Of a stretch of 64,000 nt of DNA, positions 31,994 to 42,056 are shown in pieces; the first letter of the stretch is position 1; every line of letters starts with the position of its first letter. The notes under the pieces are model-generated. The model did no database searches. It was given only the letters and a program-made list of their open reading frames with translations, and was not told where the DNA came from. Both the position numbers and the translations under genes were made by a program. The stretch comes from RFSX01 sp965248155. Its GTDB lineage: Bacteria > Bacteroidota > Bacteroidia > Chitinophagales > Saprospiraceae. The stretch spans positions 186,001 to 250,000 of the forward strand of contig CBDFIO010000001.1 in assembly GCA_965248155.1 (NCBI GenBank), in the 5' to 3' direction.

Positions 31994-34462
31994 TTAAGGA
32001 TCTACATTTATATTAATTCTCACTGTTTTCTTACCTGACATTTCTAATATATCTGACTTAATAGTCAGAATCAACTCCTTGATATTTTTTAGTATTTTCT
32101 GATCTTTTTCTGATTTTATTATAATCTGTTGAAGATATAAACCTCTCAATCTTGAGATCCCGGGTGCCGATGGACCCATAACTCGATTAGAAAGTTTGTC
32201 TTTCAGTTTCTTTGCCATGATCTTGGCAGCTTCAGCGGCTACATCTGCTTTTTTATGCTTTATTGTAATTAATATCATTCTGAAGAATGGCGGGTAAAGA
32301 AAACGTTTTCTCTCGCTTAGTTCTCGCAAATAGAATCCCTTAAAATCATAATTTTGAGTTTCTCGAATTACTGGATGATCAGGATTAAATGTTTGAAGAA
32401 TGACTTTCCCTTGTTTTTCTCTTCGTCCTGCACGACCGCTGACCTGTGTAAATAATTGAAAGGCTCTTTCATTAGCTTTGAAATCAGGGAAGTACAATAT
32501 TTTATCTGCAGCAAGAACAGCTACGATAGAAATATTACCAAAATCCAATCCCTTGGTTATCATTTGGGTGCCGACCAGGATGTCAACCTTTTGATTTTTA
32601 AAATTATGTAGGATTTTTTCGTATGCATTCTTTGTTTTAGCAGTATCAAAATCAAGTCTACTGACATTGGCAGTCGGAAATATAGATCGGATTTCGTCTT
32701 CTATTTTTTCTGTTCCAAATCCCAGTTTATTCATTTTATCAAATCCACATTGTGGACAAGTAGAAGGTAATTTATGCCTATAGCCGCAATAATGACATCT
32801 CAACTCATTAAAGTAATGATGTACAGTTAAACTGACATCACAATTAGGACATTGAGCATGGAAGTCACATACTTTACATTGAAGAGCGGGTGAATAACCT
32901 CTCCGGTTTTGAAATATTAGAATTTGTTCATTTTTTGAAAGTGCCAGATCAATACTGTCTTTGAGTTCTTTGCTAAAAAGGGATTTCATCAGTCCCTTCT
33001 TGTATTGCTCTCTTAAGTCAACTACATTAATTTTCGGTAGTACTGACTCACCATGCCTCTCCATTAATTGTACAATCCCATATTTGCCATTCTTAGCATT
33101 CAAATAGGATTCCAATGATGGAGTTGCTGAGCCTAGTATTACTTTTGCACCATACAATCTAGCTAAATACAAAGCCGTATCTCTGGCTGAATACCTTGGG
33201 GCAGGATCTGATTGCTTGTATGAAGGGTCATGTTCTTCATCTATAATGATTAGTCCCAGATTTTCAAAAGGAAGAAATAAACTAGACCTGGCGCCAAGAA
33301 TTAAACTTTTTCCGGACAAGGATGCATTCCAGATTTCTACTCGCTGATTGTTGCTCATCTTACTATGATAGACTCCTATATCCGCAGAGAAAACAGTCAT
33401 TAGACGGTCTACTATTTGAGTGGTCAAGGCAATCTCAGGCAATAGATAAAGAACTTGTTCTCCTCTAGCAATAGATTCTTTAATTAGATCAATATAAATC
33501 CTTGTTTTTCCACTGCCCGTTATTCCAAATAATAGAACATGATTTAATCCTTCAGTAAAGTATGATCTGATTTCATTGATTGCCTTCTTCTGATATTTGT
33601 TTAAGGCGTCTAGTTTCTTTTCATCCAGGATTTCATTTTGAATCCTGCTTACTTCTTTTTTTTCAGAAATAAAGACTGTTTTTTTGACCATAGCCTGAAT
33701 TACAGAGTTATCTATATTGGCAAGCTTGTATATATCAGTTTTGGGAATCCATTCCTGTTTACGAGCCAATTGGATATAGCTGAGTAATGCTCTCGTTTGG
33801 CGTTCACTTTTTTCAACAAGATTAAACGCTTTATTTATTGTATTGTCATCTTTATTGAATGAGTCTCTCAATTTGACAAATTCTTCAATTTTTGGTTTGA
33901 ATTTTTCCTTTAATTCTTCTTTTACAAATAGGACATTCTTATCTAAAAGCGATTTTACAAGAGGGTAGACAGTCTTTTGTTCTATTATCTCCTGAGCTTG
34001 AGAAATAGTTATTTCATTTTGAATTGAGATAGCTTCCGCTAAAAGGTATTCTTTTTCAGTCAGCTTATCAAAATGATCATCAATATTTGGCGTAGCAATT
34101 AATTTGGTTTCACTATTTAATTTCAAACCTGTTGGAAGAGCTACATTCATAACTTCCCCAATTGTTGCCATATAGTACTTCGACATCCATGACCACAATG
34201 TATATTGTTGCTTTGTGATAATTGGGGCATCATCAATAATGGATCTTATGGGTCTTACTTTTTGAAGGCTGTTAATGGCTTCGTTTTCACCGATGACAAT
34301 TGCAGAATAGAGTTTATTTCTTAAAGGAACTTCGACTCTGATTCCAAATTGGATCGCATCCCAATCTTCTTCCTTAACCAGGTAAGTGTATACCTTCGGA
34401 ATAGCCAATGGGAGTATGACATCGATGTATTTTTTCTGTTGATCCACTGTGTTATTTATCAA
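31994..34462 (-). CDS. priA: Primosomal protein N' (replication restart helicase)
   Basis: The 822-residue protein has an N-terminal 3'-DNA-binding domain (VILPLAIPKVYTYLV), helicase motif I GITGSGKT, motif II IIDEEHD, and the PriA zinc-binding region with eight cysteines (CKVCDFHAQCPNCD to CPQCG). Motif V/VI follow (TQMITKGLDF, QVSGRAGR). It reloads the replisome at stalled forks. It is the first intact chromosomal gene right of the mobile region. The 206 bases before the next gene hold nothing I can identify. Confidence 0.97.
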   Translation of the reverse strand: MINNTVDQQKKYIDVILPLAIPKVYTYLVKEEDWDAIQFGIRVEVPLRNKLYSAIVIGENEAINSLQKVRPIRSIIDDAPIITKQQYTLWSWMSKYYMATIGEVMNVALPTGLKLNSETKLIATPNIDDHFDKLTEKEYLLAEAISIQNEITISQAQEIIEQKTVYPLVKSLLDKNVLFVKEELKEKFKPKIEEFVKLRDSFNKDDNTINKAFNLVEKSERQTRALLSYIQLARKQEWIPKTDIYKLANIDNSVIQAMVKKTVFISEKKEVSRIQNEILDEKKLDALNKYQKKAINEIRSYFTEGLNHVLLFGITGSGKTRIYIDLIKESIARGEQVLYLLPEIALTTQIVDRLMTVFSADIGVYHSKMSNNQRVEIWNASLSGKSLILGARSSLFLPFENLGLIIIDEEHDPSYKQSDPAPRYSARDTALYLARLYGAKVILGSATPSLESYLNAKNGKYGIVQLMERHGESVLPKINVVDLREQYKKGLMKSLFSKELKDSIDLALSKNEQILIFQNRRGYSPALQCKVCDFHAQCPNCDVSLTVHHYFNELRCHYCGYRHKLPSTCPQCGFDKMNKLGFGTEKIEDEIRSIFPTANVSRLDFDTAKTKNAYEKILHNFKNQKVDILVGTQMITKGLDFGNISIVAVLAADKILYFPDFKANERAFQLFTQVSGRAGRREKQGKVILQTFNPDHPVIRETQNYDFKGFYLRELSERKRFLYPPFFRMILITIKHKKADVAAEAAKIMAKKLKDKLSNRVMGPSAPGISRLRGLYLQQIIIKSEKDQKILKNIKELILTIKSDILEMSGKKTVRININVDP

Positions 34463-34668
34463 AAACTCAATTTACTAAATCTATTAAGTAATTTATCTTT
34501 TGGATTACAAATGGTTTAGATGGGAATAATGTTTTTCGGGGATTCAAAAAATGTCGCCTGATATGAGATTTAAGTTTATTTCTATTATTTAACTACACCT
34601 TCTAAATCTAAAATTGGGAGTGGGAACGCATTCTTGATTTATTAATTAAGCGTTCTAATACTTTATGG

Positions 34669-35433
34669 TCATTTTAAAAAACTCCTAATTGTTTCTTTTG
34701 AAAATTTTGATAAGACCAATTTTCCGCTCATTTCAGCTCGGGTTTCCAAAAGTTGGTTCCAATCTTCTGTCCCTTCCCAAAAGACCTTTTTTAGCAGTGT
34801 CAACGCTTCTGGATTCATAGTATTTAATTTTTCACTGAAGTGAACCAGATATTCGTCCAATTGTTCTGTGGAATCAAAAACTTCATGAAACAATCCTCGA
34901 TCTTTTGCCCATTCTGCTGTTTTCCATTCTGTAGCATTTAGGGCCAGTTGTGAATATGCTGATATACCAATTTTTCTTTCTACAGCCGGACCAATTACAA
35001 AGGGTCCGATGCCTACAGCTAATTCACTTAGTTTTACAGATGCATATTTCGTGGCCATACAGTAATCGAAGGCAGAAGAAAGACCAACTCCACCTCCTAC
35101 AGCCTTTCCTTGTACACGTCCAATAACAATTTTTGGACATTTGCATATCGCGTTAATTACATTAGCAAAACCCATAAAAAATTGTTTTCCTGCCAGCTCA
35201 TTTTCAATTTGGACTAACTCATCGAAACTGGCACCTGCGCAAAATGTTCTTTCTCCGCTACTTTTGATGATTATGAGGTTTATATTTTCATTTTGACCTG
35301 CATTAGTAATGTTTTCTTCAAGTTCGGTTAACAACTTAGAAGGCAGTGAGTTATGAGAAGGGTGATAAAATTCAATTGTTGCAATGCCATTGGACTCATT
35401 TAATATAACATGTCCTAATTCAGTTTTATCCAT
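34669..35433 (-). CDS. Enoyl-CoA hydratase/isomerase family protein
   Basis: The 254-residue crotonase-fold protein has the CoA/oxyanion segments SSGERTFCAGASFDEL and GRVQGKAVGGGVGLSSAFDY. It lacks the two catalytic glutamates in their classical context (KYASVKLSELAVGIGPFVIG), so hydratase, isomerase or other crotonase chemistry is possible. It is divergent from obg, with 54 bases between. Confidence 0.85.
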   Translation of the reverse strand: MDKTELGHVILNESNGIATIEFYHPSHNSLPSKLLTELEENITNAGQNENINLIIIKSSGERTFCAGASFDELVQIENELAGKQFFMGFANVINAICKCPKIVIGRVQGKAVGGGVGLSSAFDYCMATKYASVKLSELAVGIGPFVIGPAVERKIGISAYSQLALNATEWKTAEWAKDRGLFHEVFDSTEQLDEYLVHFSEKLNTMNPEALTLLKKVFWEGTEDWNQLLETRAEMSGKLVLSKFSKETIRSFLK

Positions 35434-35487
35434 CAGATTTTCTATTATGAATTGTAAAGGTCTAATTTAGTTCCCGATTAAACGAAT

Positions 35488-36486
35488 ATGGCGGAACGGA
35501 ATTTTGTTGATTACGTAAGAATAAATTGTAGATCCGGAAAAGGGGGTGCTGGTTCATCCCATTTTTATCGGGATAAAATGACAGCTAAAGGCGGCCCGGA
35601 TGGGGGTGACGGAGGTAGAGGAGGACATATTATCCTGAAGGGAAATAAACAGATGTGGACATTGTTACCTCTTAGATATCGAAAACATGTTATTGCTGAA
35701 CATGGAGAGAGTGGTGGAGGGTCCCGGAAGACAGGTGCTTCTGGTAGTGATGTTATTCTGGAAGTACCTTTAGGTACGATAGCTAAAAATGACGAAACCA
35801 AGGAGTTTCTTTTTGAAATTACCACCGATGGAGAAGAAAGAATTCTCCTTGATGGTGGACGTGGTGGACTTGGAAATTCACACTTCAAATCTCCAACTAA
35901 TCAATCTCCCAGATATGCACAACCAGGAGAAGAAGGGAAGGAAGATTGGAAAATTCTGGAGTTAAAAGTATTGGCGGATGTAGGCTTAGTGGGATTCCCA
36001 AATGCTGGTAAGTCGACATTACTTTCTGTAATTACAGCGGCAAAACCAAAAATTGCCAGTTATGCGTTTACAACTTTGATACCGAATCTCGGGATTGTAA
36101 AGTATAGGGATCATAGGTCCTTTGTAATGGCTGATATCCCAGGAATTATTGAAGGGGCTCATGAAGGCCGCGGTTTAGGAATCCGATTTTTAAGACATAT
36201 AGAAAGAAATGCTTTATTGCTTTTTCTAGTTTCCGCAGAGTCAGATAATATTACTAAAGAATATTCTGTATTACTTAATGAATTGGAGAAATATAATCCG
36301 GAATTGATGGACAAGCCACGGATTCTGGCTATTAGTAAAGCAGACTTACTTGATGATGAATTGAAAGAAATGATTATTTCAGAAATTCATATAAGTATTC
36401 CTATTCTGTTCATTTCATCTGTAGCTGATATTGGCTTAGATACCTTAAAGGACAAAATCTGGGAAACCATTAATGCGGATGACTAA
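35488..36486 (+). CDS. obg: Obg-family ribosome-assembly GTPase
   Basis: The 332-residue protein starts with the Gly-rich Obg domain (RSGKGGAGSSHFYRDK, GPDGGDGGRGG). The G domain follows with G1 GFPNAGKST, G3 DIPGIIEGA and G4 SKAD. The C-terminal OCT extension is absent, as usual in this phylum. It acts in assembly of the 50S ribosomal subunit. Confidence 0.96.
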   Translation: MAERNFVDYVRINCRSGKGGAGSSHFYRDKMTAKGGPDGGDGGRGGHIILKGNKQMWTLLPLRYRKHVIAEHGESGGGSRKTGASGSDVILEVPLGTIAKNDETKEFLFEITTDGEERILLDGGRGGLGNSHFKSPTNQSPRYAQPGEEGKEDWKILELKVLADVGLVGFPNAGKSTLLSVITAAKPKIASYAFTTLIPNLGIVKYRDHRSFVMADIPGIIEGAHEGRGLGIRFLRHIERNALLLFLVSAESDNITKEYSVLLNELEKYNPELMDKPRILAISKADLLDDELKEMIISEIHISIPILFISSVADIGLDTLKDKIWETINADD

Positions 36487-36538
36487 TTTATTTTGTCATG
36501 TTAAATATTATGTAGCAAAATAAAGTAAATGATTAGAA

Positions 36539-36898
36539 TCAGATTCGATCATATTCTTTTACGGTCATTTCTGATTCTACTTCTCCGGTATGTTTTGTTT
36601 CAGCCGGCTCGAACAACATCAACCAGACTTCTTCTTCTGCTATTGGTTTGTGATCTACTCCTTTCGGAATTATAATCATATCACCTTCAGATAATTTTTT
36701 GATGTGGTCCCTGAATTCAATAATTAATTCGCCTTTCAAAATGTAAAACAATTCATCTTCTTCGGTATGATTGTGCCAGATAAACTCACCTTTTATTTTG
36801 GCAAGTTTCACATGTTGATTATTTAGTTCTCCGATGACTTTTGGACTCCAGTGATCAGAGAACAAATTGAATTTCTCATTGATGTTAATTACCTCCAT
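36539..36898 (-). CDS. Cupin-domain protein
   Basis: The 119-residue single-domain cupin has motif 1 WHNHTEEDELFYILKGE (metal-binding His and Glu) and motif 2 MIIIPKGVDHKP. Many such proteins are sugar isomerases, dioxygenases or sensors; the substrate is unknown. It is convergent with obg. Confidence 0.85.
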   Translation of the reverse strand: MEVININEKFNLFSDHWSPKVIGELNNQHVKLAKIKGEFIWHNHTEEDELFYILKGELIIEFRDHIKKLSEGDMIIIPKGVDHKPIAEEEVWLMLFEPAETKHTGEVESEMTVKEYDRI

Positions 36899-36926
36899 AT
36901 TGTGAATTTGTATTCACAATATCTTA

Positions 36927-38057
36927 TTAAAGATTCAATTTCTGAATGATATGTTTAATTCTTTTTTGTCCATCAGGAGTACGTAAATACACAACATAAG
37001 ATCCGGATGCCAAGTTAGAAATGTCAATTTTGTTATGCTGTCTGAAATTTCGTTCTCTCATCACCAATTGTCCTGAACTGTTTAAGATTGAAATATCAAA
37101 GGCTTGGTTGTTTCTGTTTTGAAAATACAATTCATCAACTGTTGGATTTGGGAAAAGGCTGATGTCTAAATCTTCTTCAATTTCTTCTCTTTCATTCAAT
37201 TGTGCGATATAAAGATCATTGAGTTCCCAATTGTTTGCATCAGATCGAGTTAAAACAATAAATTTTCTGTTTTCAGTAAAATAAGGTTGGTGATTTCTGA
37301 AAACCTCATTATTTATATTTGAATTTTTAAATACTTCCATTTTTCTGAATGGTTCAGATAGGGAATTTCTCGTCATGATATGAATAGAAGGGAGTTCATT
37401 CTTTTTTTCAAGAGAAAGAAAATACGATAAGCCATCAGTTGATAATTTTCCCGACTTAATATTCCCATGTTCAAGAATTATTCTATTGCTTAGGCTATAC
37501 TCATTTGGACCTGTTTTTAAGAGTTGGAGAATGCTGGTTTTTCCGCGGAAAAGATTAAATACAAATATTTGACTTAGGTCTTCTGTAAAACTGGGGCTTA
37601 TTAGTTCTCCATGTATCGTACCTTTTAGATTGATAAGTTTGGTATCTGAAAAAGTATCATCAATGGACTTTCTTGATGCAAAATGGATTTGGGTAAGTTG
37701 ATAGTTTATGCCTTTTCTAACTATATAACACAGTCTGAGTTCATCTGCAGATAGATAGGGTGAAAGATAGTCTTCACCGTGCGTATTATTAATAATCAGA
37801 CTGGGTTCTTTAAATGGAAAATCAGGACTATTTCTTTTTGAAATGAAAAGTTCTGTTCTTTTTGTGTCTGGATCATAGCCACAAAAGTATAAACGCAATC
37901 CATCATTAGACAACCATGGATAGGCATCTGTATTCTTATTCAGATTTATTTCCTTAAGAGCCCGTAAGTTGTAGAGTTGTTCTTGAGATTCTAAATTTTG
38001 ACTTTGTAACCCAATAAATAATACTATCAAAATAAGTATTGATTTATTGATCTTCAT
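36927..38057 (-). CDS. Type IX-secreted protein with PD40/TolB-like repeats
   Basis: The 376-residue protein has a signal peptide (ILILIVLFIGLQSQNLESQ). Repeats of WD40-like TolB type follow (TDAYPWLSNDGLRLYFCG, DYLSPYLSADELRLCYI). The C-terminal sorting domain starts with LDISLFPNPTVDELYF and ends HIIQKLNL. The sorting domain sends it across the outer membrane by the type IX system. The binding partner is unknown. Confidence 0.85.
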   Translation of the reverse strand: MKINKSILILIVLFIGLQSQNLESQEQLYNLRALKEINLNKNTDAYPWLSNDGLRLYFCGYDPDTKRTELFISKRNSPDFPFKEPSLIINNTHGEDYLSPYLSADELRLCYIVRKGINYQLTQIHFASRKSIDDTFSDTKLINLKGTIHGELISPSFTEDLSQIFVFNLFRGKTSILQLLKTGPNEYSLSNRIILEHGNIKSGKLSTDGLSYFLSLEKKNELPSIHIMTRNSLSEPFRKMEVFKNSNINNEVFRNHQPYFTENRKFIVLTRSDANNWELNDLYIAQLNEREEIEEDLDISLFPNPTVDELYFQNRNNQAFDISILNSSGQLVMRERNFRQHNKIDISNLASGSYVVYLRTPDGQKRIKHIIQKLNL

Positions 38058-38067
38058 GACAATAGTT

Positions 38068-39447
38068 TTATGTCAGCAGACTCATTTCGACTTTTTTCTC
38101 GAGTTCTGCTACCGTATTCTTAAATAAATTGTCCGTGTCAATTAGATCCCTTACGGTGTTGATAGAGTAAATTACGGTAGAATGATCCTTACCTCCAAAA
38201 TTATCACCAATTGTTTTTAAAGAACTTTTAGTGTAATTCTTTGCAAGGTACATCGAAAGTTGCCGTGCAATTACAACAGATCGCTTTCTGGTTTTGCTAC
38301 TTAATTTTTCTACAGGAACTGAAAAGTGCTCTGCAACCAACTTAGCAATATTCTCGACTGAGATTCCTCTGTGTACTTGTGTGACGAATTTTTGAATAAT
38401 TTCTTTTGCTAATTCTGTATCGATATTTCTGTTATTCAGATTAGCTTGTGCAAGCATTGAGATCATCACACCTTCTAACTCTCTGATGTTATTTTTTATG
38501 TTGAAGCAGATATATTCTACAACATTTTGAGGCACTTTTTCGACATCTTTGCCCATCTTCTCTTGCATAATTGCTAATCTCGTTTCAAAATCCGGAGATT
38601 GAAGGTCAGCTGTTAAGCCCCATTTAAAACGATTAATTAAGCGTTCCTTTACACCTTCAAGGTCTTTCGGAGGACGATCTGAAGTAAGAATTATTTGCTT
38701 TCCGGTTTGTTGCAATTGGTTAAATATATTGAAGAAAATATCTTGAGTTTTCTCTCGACCTGCTAAGAATTGAATATCATCAACAATTAATGTGTCTATT
38801 AATTGATAGAAGTTAACAAGGTCTTCCATTGTCCCATTTTTAATTGCTGAGACAATCTGAGTCGTAAATGCTTCTGTGGTTAGATACAGAACATTATGAT
38901 TCAAGTTATTCTTTTTGGTCTCATTGCCAATGGCGTGGGCCAAGTGTGTTTTTCCCAGACCGACATCACCGTATAGTACTAATGGGTTAAATGCAGTTCC
39001 ACCGGGTTTTGCACTTATAGAAAGTCCTGCTGATCTTCCAAGTCTGTTGCAATCACCTTCAATATAGTTTCCGAAAGTATATTTTTCAATAAGGTTAGAT
39101 TGAATTTTTGTTTTTTTCAAACCTGGGATTACAAAAGGATTTTTGATGTCCTTTGCAGAGATTTCTGGTTGTTTTTGTTTGGGGCTTTTGTGGGAATCTA
39201 CAACGATCTTATATTCTAATTGTCCTTTGGGTCCAAGAACTTGATAAATTGTTTTTTTGAGGATTCCGAGATAATGTTCTTCAATCCAATCATAAAAGAA
39301 ACGGTTAGGTACCTGAATGGTAAGAATATTATGTTCGTACTTAATAGCTTTAATAGGCTTGAACCATGTGTTGAAACTTTTTTCGGGGACATTTGATCGA
39401 ATTATGGTCAGACAATTCTCCCAAATAGACACATGAGATTCTATCAT
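38068..39447 (-). CDS. dnaA: Chromosomal replication initiator DnaA
   Basis: The 459-residue protein has the N-terminal interaction domain (WENCLTIIRSNVPEKSFNTW), AAA+ domain with Walker A GDVGLGKTH and Walker B LIVDDIQFL, and the DnaA-box-binding domain IV with GGKDHSTVIYS. It opens the chromosomal origin. The upstream 330 bases are very AT-rich and may be part of the origin. Confidence 0.98.
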   Translation of the reverse strand: MIESHVSIWENCLTIIRSNVPEKSFNTWFKPIKAIKYEHNILTIQVPNRFFYDWIEEHYLGILKKTIYQVLGPKGQLEYKIVVDSHKSPKQKQPEISAKDIKNPFVIPGLKKTKIQSNLIEKYTFGNYIEGDCNRLGRSAGLSISAKPGGTAFNPLVLYGDVGLGKTHLAHAIGNETKKNNLNHNVLYLTTEAFTTQIVSAIKNGTMEDLVNFYQLIDTLIVDDIQFLAGREKTQDIFFNIFNQLQQTGKQIILTSDRPPKDLEGVKERLINRFKWGLTADLQSPDFETRLAIMQEKMGKDVEKVPQNVVEYICFNIKNNIRELEGVMISMLAQANLNNRNIDTELAKEIIQKFVTQVHRGISVENIAKLVAEHFSVPVEKLSSKTRKRSVVIARQLSMYLAKNYTKSSLKTIGDNFGGKDHSTVIYSINTVRDLIDTDNLFKNTVAELEKKVEMSLLT

Positions 39448-39777
39448 TTTGAGCTACTGTTTTGTTATTGTAAATTCAAAAAATTTCGACTAACTAATCA
39501 GCCTTAATCACTTTAAAGTTGGTTTTTGAAATTTAATGAATGGGATAGTTGAGAGACAAATATTGAAAAAAAAACCGAGTTATTTACAAATGGAAAAGAG
39601 TTTCGAACAAAAAAAGGAATAAAAAAAATATTATTGATCAAAAACAAAATATCATTAATAAAAATAATATGTAGTAATCAGTATATCAGTATATCAGTAT
39701 ATCAGTATATCAGTATATCAGTGTATTATGTATGAAGTATTTCATGAATCTATAAAAAACTAGTTATCAGTAAATGT
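39448..39777. other. AT-rich region upstream of dnaA, possible origin segment
   Basis: No gene here. It is strongly AT-rich with A tracts and has an 8-bp tandem repeat at 39677-39724. One loose DnaA-box-like TTATTTACA (near 39583) differs from TTATCCACA at two positions. No cluster of good boxes is visible, so an origin is only possible. It also carries the dnaA promoter. Confidence 0.3.
39677..39724. repeat. 8-bp tandem repeat ATCAGTAT, six units
   Basis: Five perfect units and a sixth ending GTGT run without gaps. They lie in the AT-rich dnaA upstream region, 53 bases from the stop of the phosphoesterase gene. Confidence 0.95.
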
Positions 39778-40698
39778 CTATCCAACGAGTCTGTTTTTGC
39801 AAGAAACGCATTTCTTTTTATGATTCTTTTCAAAATATACATCGATGTGTCCAAGCAAAATTCCAGCCCATCCTGCCTGACTTACAATGACCTCTTTTCC
39901 ATTTAGATTTCTTCTTTTGTCCGCCTTCCTCATAAATGTATGCGTATGTCCTCCTAGAATAAGATCTATGTCTTCTGTATTTTGAGCCAGTACTACATCT
40001 GAGATTCTATCAGACCTATAATTATATCCTAAATGTGACAAACAGATAACATAATCGCAAGCCATTTCATGTTTGAGTCTTGAAGCGTGAAGTTGTGCTC
40101 TTTTAATAGGATCTAAATAAATGGTTTCTTTATATAGAGTCTTAGGTACCAATCCTTTTAATTCAATACCAAGTCCTATTATACCTATTTTGAGGTCTTC
40201 AAATTCAAATATTTTATATTCTTGAATCTTATTGTGAAGAATGGTATTTCTAAAGTCATAATTGCTTACAATGAATGGAAAATTAGTGTGTTGCATTTGC
40301 TTTTCAAAGCCATCAATTCCCCCATCAAAATCGTGATTACCCATTGTAGCTGCATCATATCCAAGTTTGCTCATCAATTTCATTTCCAATTCGCCACCAT
40401 AAAAATTGAAATAGGGTGTTCCCTGGAATATGTCACCCGCATCCAAAAGCAGAACATTACTTTCTTTTGAACGGATAGCTTCAATCATCTTTGCTCTTTT
40501 AGCTACACCCCCTAATCCGGAATTCCGACTACCATCATTCGGAAATGGATCTATTCTACTGTGAACATCATTGGTATGTAATATTGTCAATTTCACCAAA
40601 TCAGGGTCAGAACTATAAGCTGATAATGGAAATTGAGAGGACATCATTAATAATGATCCTGAAATAGATTTTTTAATAAATGATCGTCTGTCAGCCAT
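39778..40698 (-). CDS. 5'-nucleotidase-type metallophosphoesterase, catalytic domain only
   Basis: The 306-residue protein has a twin-arginine-like signal (MADRRSFIKKSISGSLLMMS). The calcineurin-type metal sites are complete: NDVHS, GDIFQGT, GNHDFD, SHLGY, GGHTHT. It lacks the C-terminal nucleotide-binding domain of UshA, which is encoded separately by the upstream gene. It likely removes phosphate from nucleotides outside the cytoplasm. Confidence 0.9.
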   Translation of the reverse strand: MADRRSFIKKSISGSLLMMSSQFPLSAYSSDPDLVKLTILHTNDVHSRIDPFPNDGSRNSGLGGVAKRAKMIEAIRSKESNVLLLDAGDIFQGTPYFNFYGGELEMKLMSKLGYDAATMGNHDFDGGIDGFEKQMQHTNFPFIVSNYDFRNTILHNKIQEYKIFEFEDLKIGIIGLGIELKGLVPKTLYKETIYLDPIKRAQLHASRLKHEMACDYVICLSHLGYNYRSDRISDVVLAQNTEDIDLILGGHTHTFMRKADKRRNLNGKEVIVSQAGWAGILLGHIDVYFEKNHKKKCVSCKNRLVG

Positions 40699-41441
40699 TA
40701 GAATATTCTTTTGGTGTTATCAATTTCAATAATTTGGCCACTGGAACTAAGATCTTCCAGATATTCGATAATTATTTCCCGTATAAATGCGCCTGAATTA
40801 TCTTGAGGAACATCAATAAGAAAATCGCAATTATCTCCTCCATTAGCAATATAATCCGGCAATGCTACTCTGTATGTTTTATTTGAGTCTAATAATTCTC
40901 CATGAATCTTAACATCTTTTGCTACACCATCTTCAATTCTAAAGGATAAATTCTTACTCACAGGCCAGCCTCCGGAAGATGCTATCTTATTTAATAATTT
41001 TTGACATCTGTCAGAATCAAGTTTTAGAACAACAAGCATATTGTCAAAAGGCATTAACTCGTATATCTTTCCTTTTGTCAAAGGGCCGGCAGGAACAGAC
41101 GGTAATCTTAATCCTCCATAATTTTGTACCGCAAAATCAATTTGATATGCATTTGTCTTGTTGGCCTGATCAAGCATAGCATCTGTAAACCAATTTCCCA
41201 TGTTTGAGTTCGGTTTTGATTTTACCAGATCTTCAGGCATTTGGCCAATGACTAATGTCATTTCTTCATTCATTGTCTCCCTGTATGGGCTAATGAATTC
41301 ATCTATGTCTTGATCTGATTCTGGAGTGCTTGGTTCTATTTGATTATAGTTAATCTTAGTATCTGCTATATGAAAGTGTTTTGTACGGGAGGTGCAAAAC
41401 AGAGTAGAAATGAATGATATCAGAACAATTTGCTTAAACAT
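40698..41441 (-). CDS. 5'-nucleotidase C-terminal-domain lipoprotein
   Basis: The 247-residue protein has a lipobox-like start (LISFISTLFCTS) and the 5'_nucleotid_C domain (NFAVQNYGGLRLPS-like VQNYGGLRLP, LMPFDNMLVVLKL, PDYIANGGDNCDFL). The stop overlaps the start of the phosphoesterase gene (TAATG). The two together make a split UshA-like enzyme; partner binding is inferred. Confidence 0.88.
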   Translation of the reverse strand: MFKQIVLISFISTLFCTSRTKHFHIADTKINYNQIEPSTPESDQDIDEFISPYRETMNEEMTLVIGQMPEDLVKSKPNSNMGNWFTDAMLDQANKTNAYQIDFAVQNYGGLRLPSVPAGPLTKGKIYELMPFDNMLVVLKLDSDRCQKLLNKIASSGGWPVSKNLSFRIEDGVAKDVKIHGELLDSNKTYRVALPDYIANGGDNCDFLIDVPQDNSGAFIREIIIEYLEDLSSSGQIIEIDNTKRIF

Positions 41442-41973
41442 CTAAAATGATTTTTGTTTCTTCTTTAATGGCCTGGATGGCTAGATCCAGAGGACTGGAT
41501 TTCATTTGCTTTAATTGGGCAAATAATGAATCCGTCAACACATTGGCACTTTCTTGTGAGGAGACCTTAGATGATTGGTTATTAATAATACTTAAGATAT
41601 CGTTCTTTGCCAGACTGATGATATCCCAAAGCTGTTGACTCGCATATAATTGCTGAGCCATATTATGTTCATATTCCTTTTGAACTGAAATCATCATTGC
41701 ATTTTGTAATGCTTCTGCTGTCATATTCCTTGTTTTTAACCTCATAATCAGGTTTGGAATACTTATTCTTTCACAAAAAAGTAAAAGCCTCTCATAAGCT
41801 TGAAGCTTAAGAGGGATGGCATTTTTAGAATACTTGTTTCTCAGTTCTAAGGCTTTTAGCTCATATTGGCTGGCCAAATATTGTTTTAAAATGAAATAAA
41901 CAGATAAGAAAACAACAAGAGCCGGAATGGTGTATTTAAGTACTTCAAGAATAATTTCCCACATAATAATCAT
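41434..41973 (-). CDS. Membrane-anchored helical protein of unknown function
   Basis: The 179-residue protein has one N-terminal membrane segment (YTIPALVVFLSVYFILKQYL) and a long helical soluble part (PLKLQAYERLLLFCERI). It is probably a conserved Bacteroidota protein, but I have no name for it. It overlaps the nucleotidase C-domain gene by 8 bases, forming a three-gene operon. Confidence 0.75.
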   Translation of the reverse strand: MIIMWEIILEVLKYTIPALVVFLSVYFILKQYLASQYELKALELRNKYSKNAIPLKLQAYERLLLFCERISIPNLIMRLKTRNMTAEALQNAMMISVQKEYEHNMAQQLYASQQLWDIISLAKNDILSIINNQSSKVSSQESANVLTDSLFAQLKQMKSSPLDLAIQAIKEETKIILDV

Positions 41974-42056
41974 GAATTCAAAAACTATCTTATAATAACA
42001 ATCGTTTACAAATTTATATTTTTGTGTTTAGTAAAGATTATTTATAAGCAGTTATT

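Noticed and set aside
39448..39777. Firm call of a chromosomal origin
   Set aside because: Only one weak DnaA-box-like sequence is present; AT content and proximity to dnaA are not enough.
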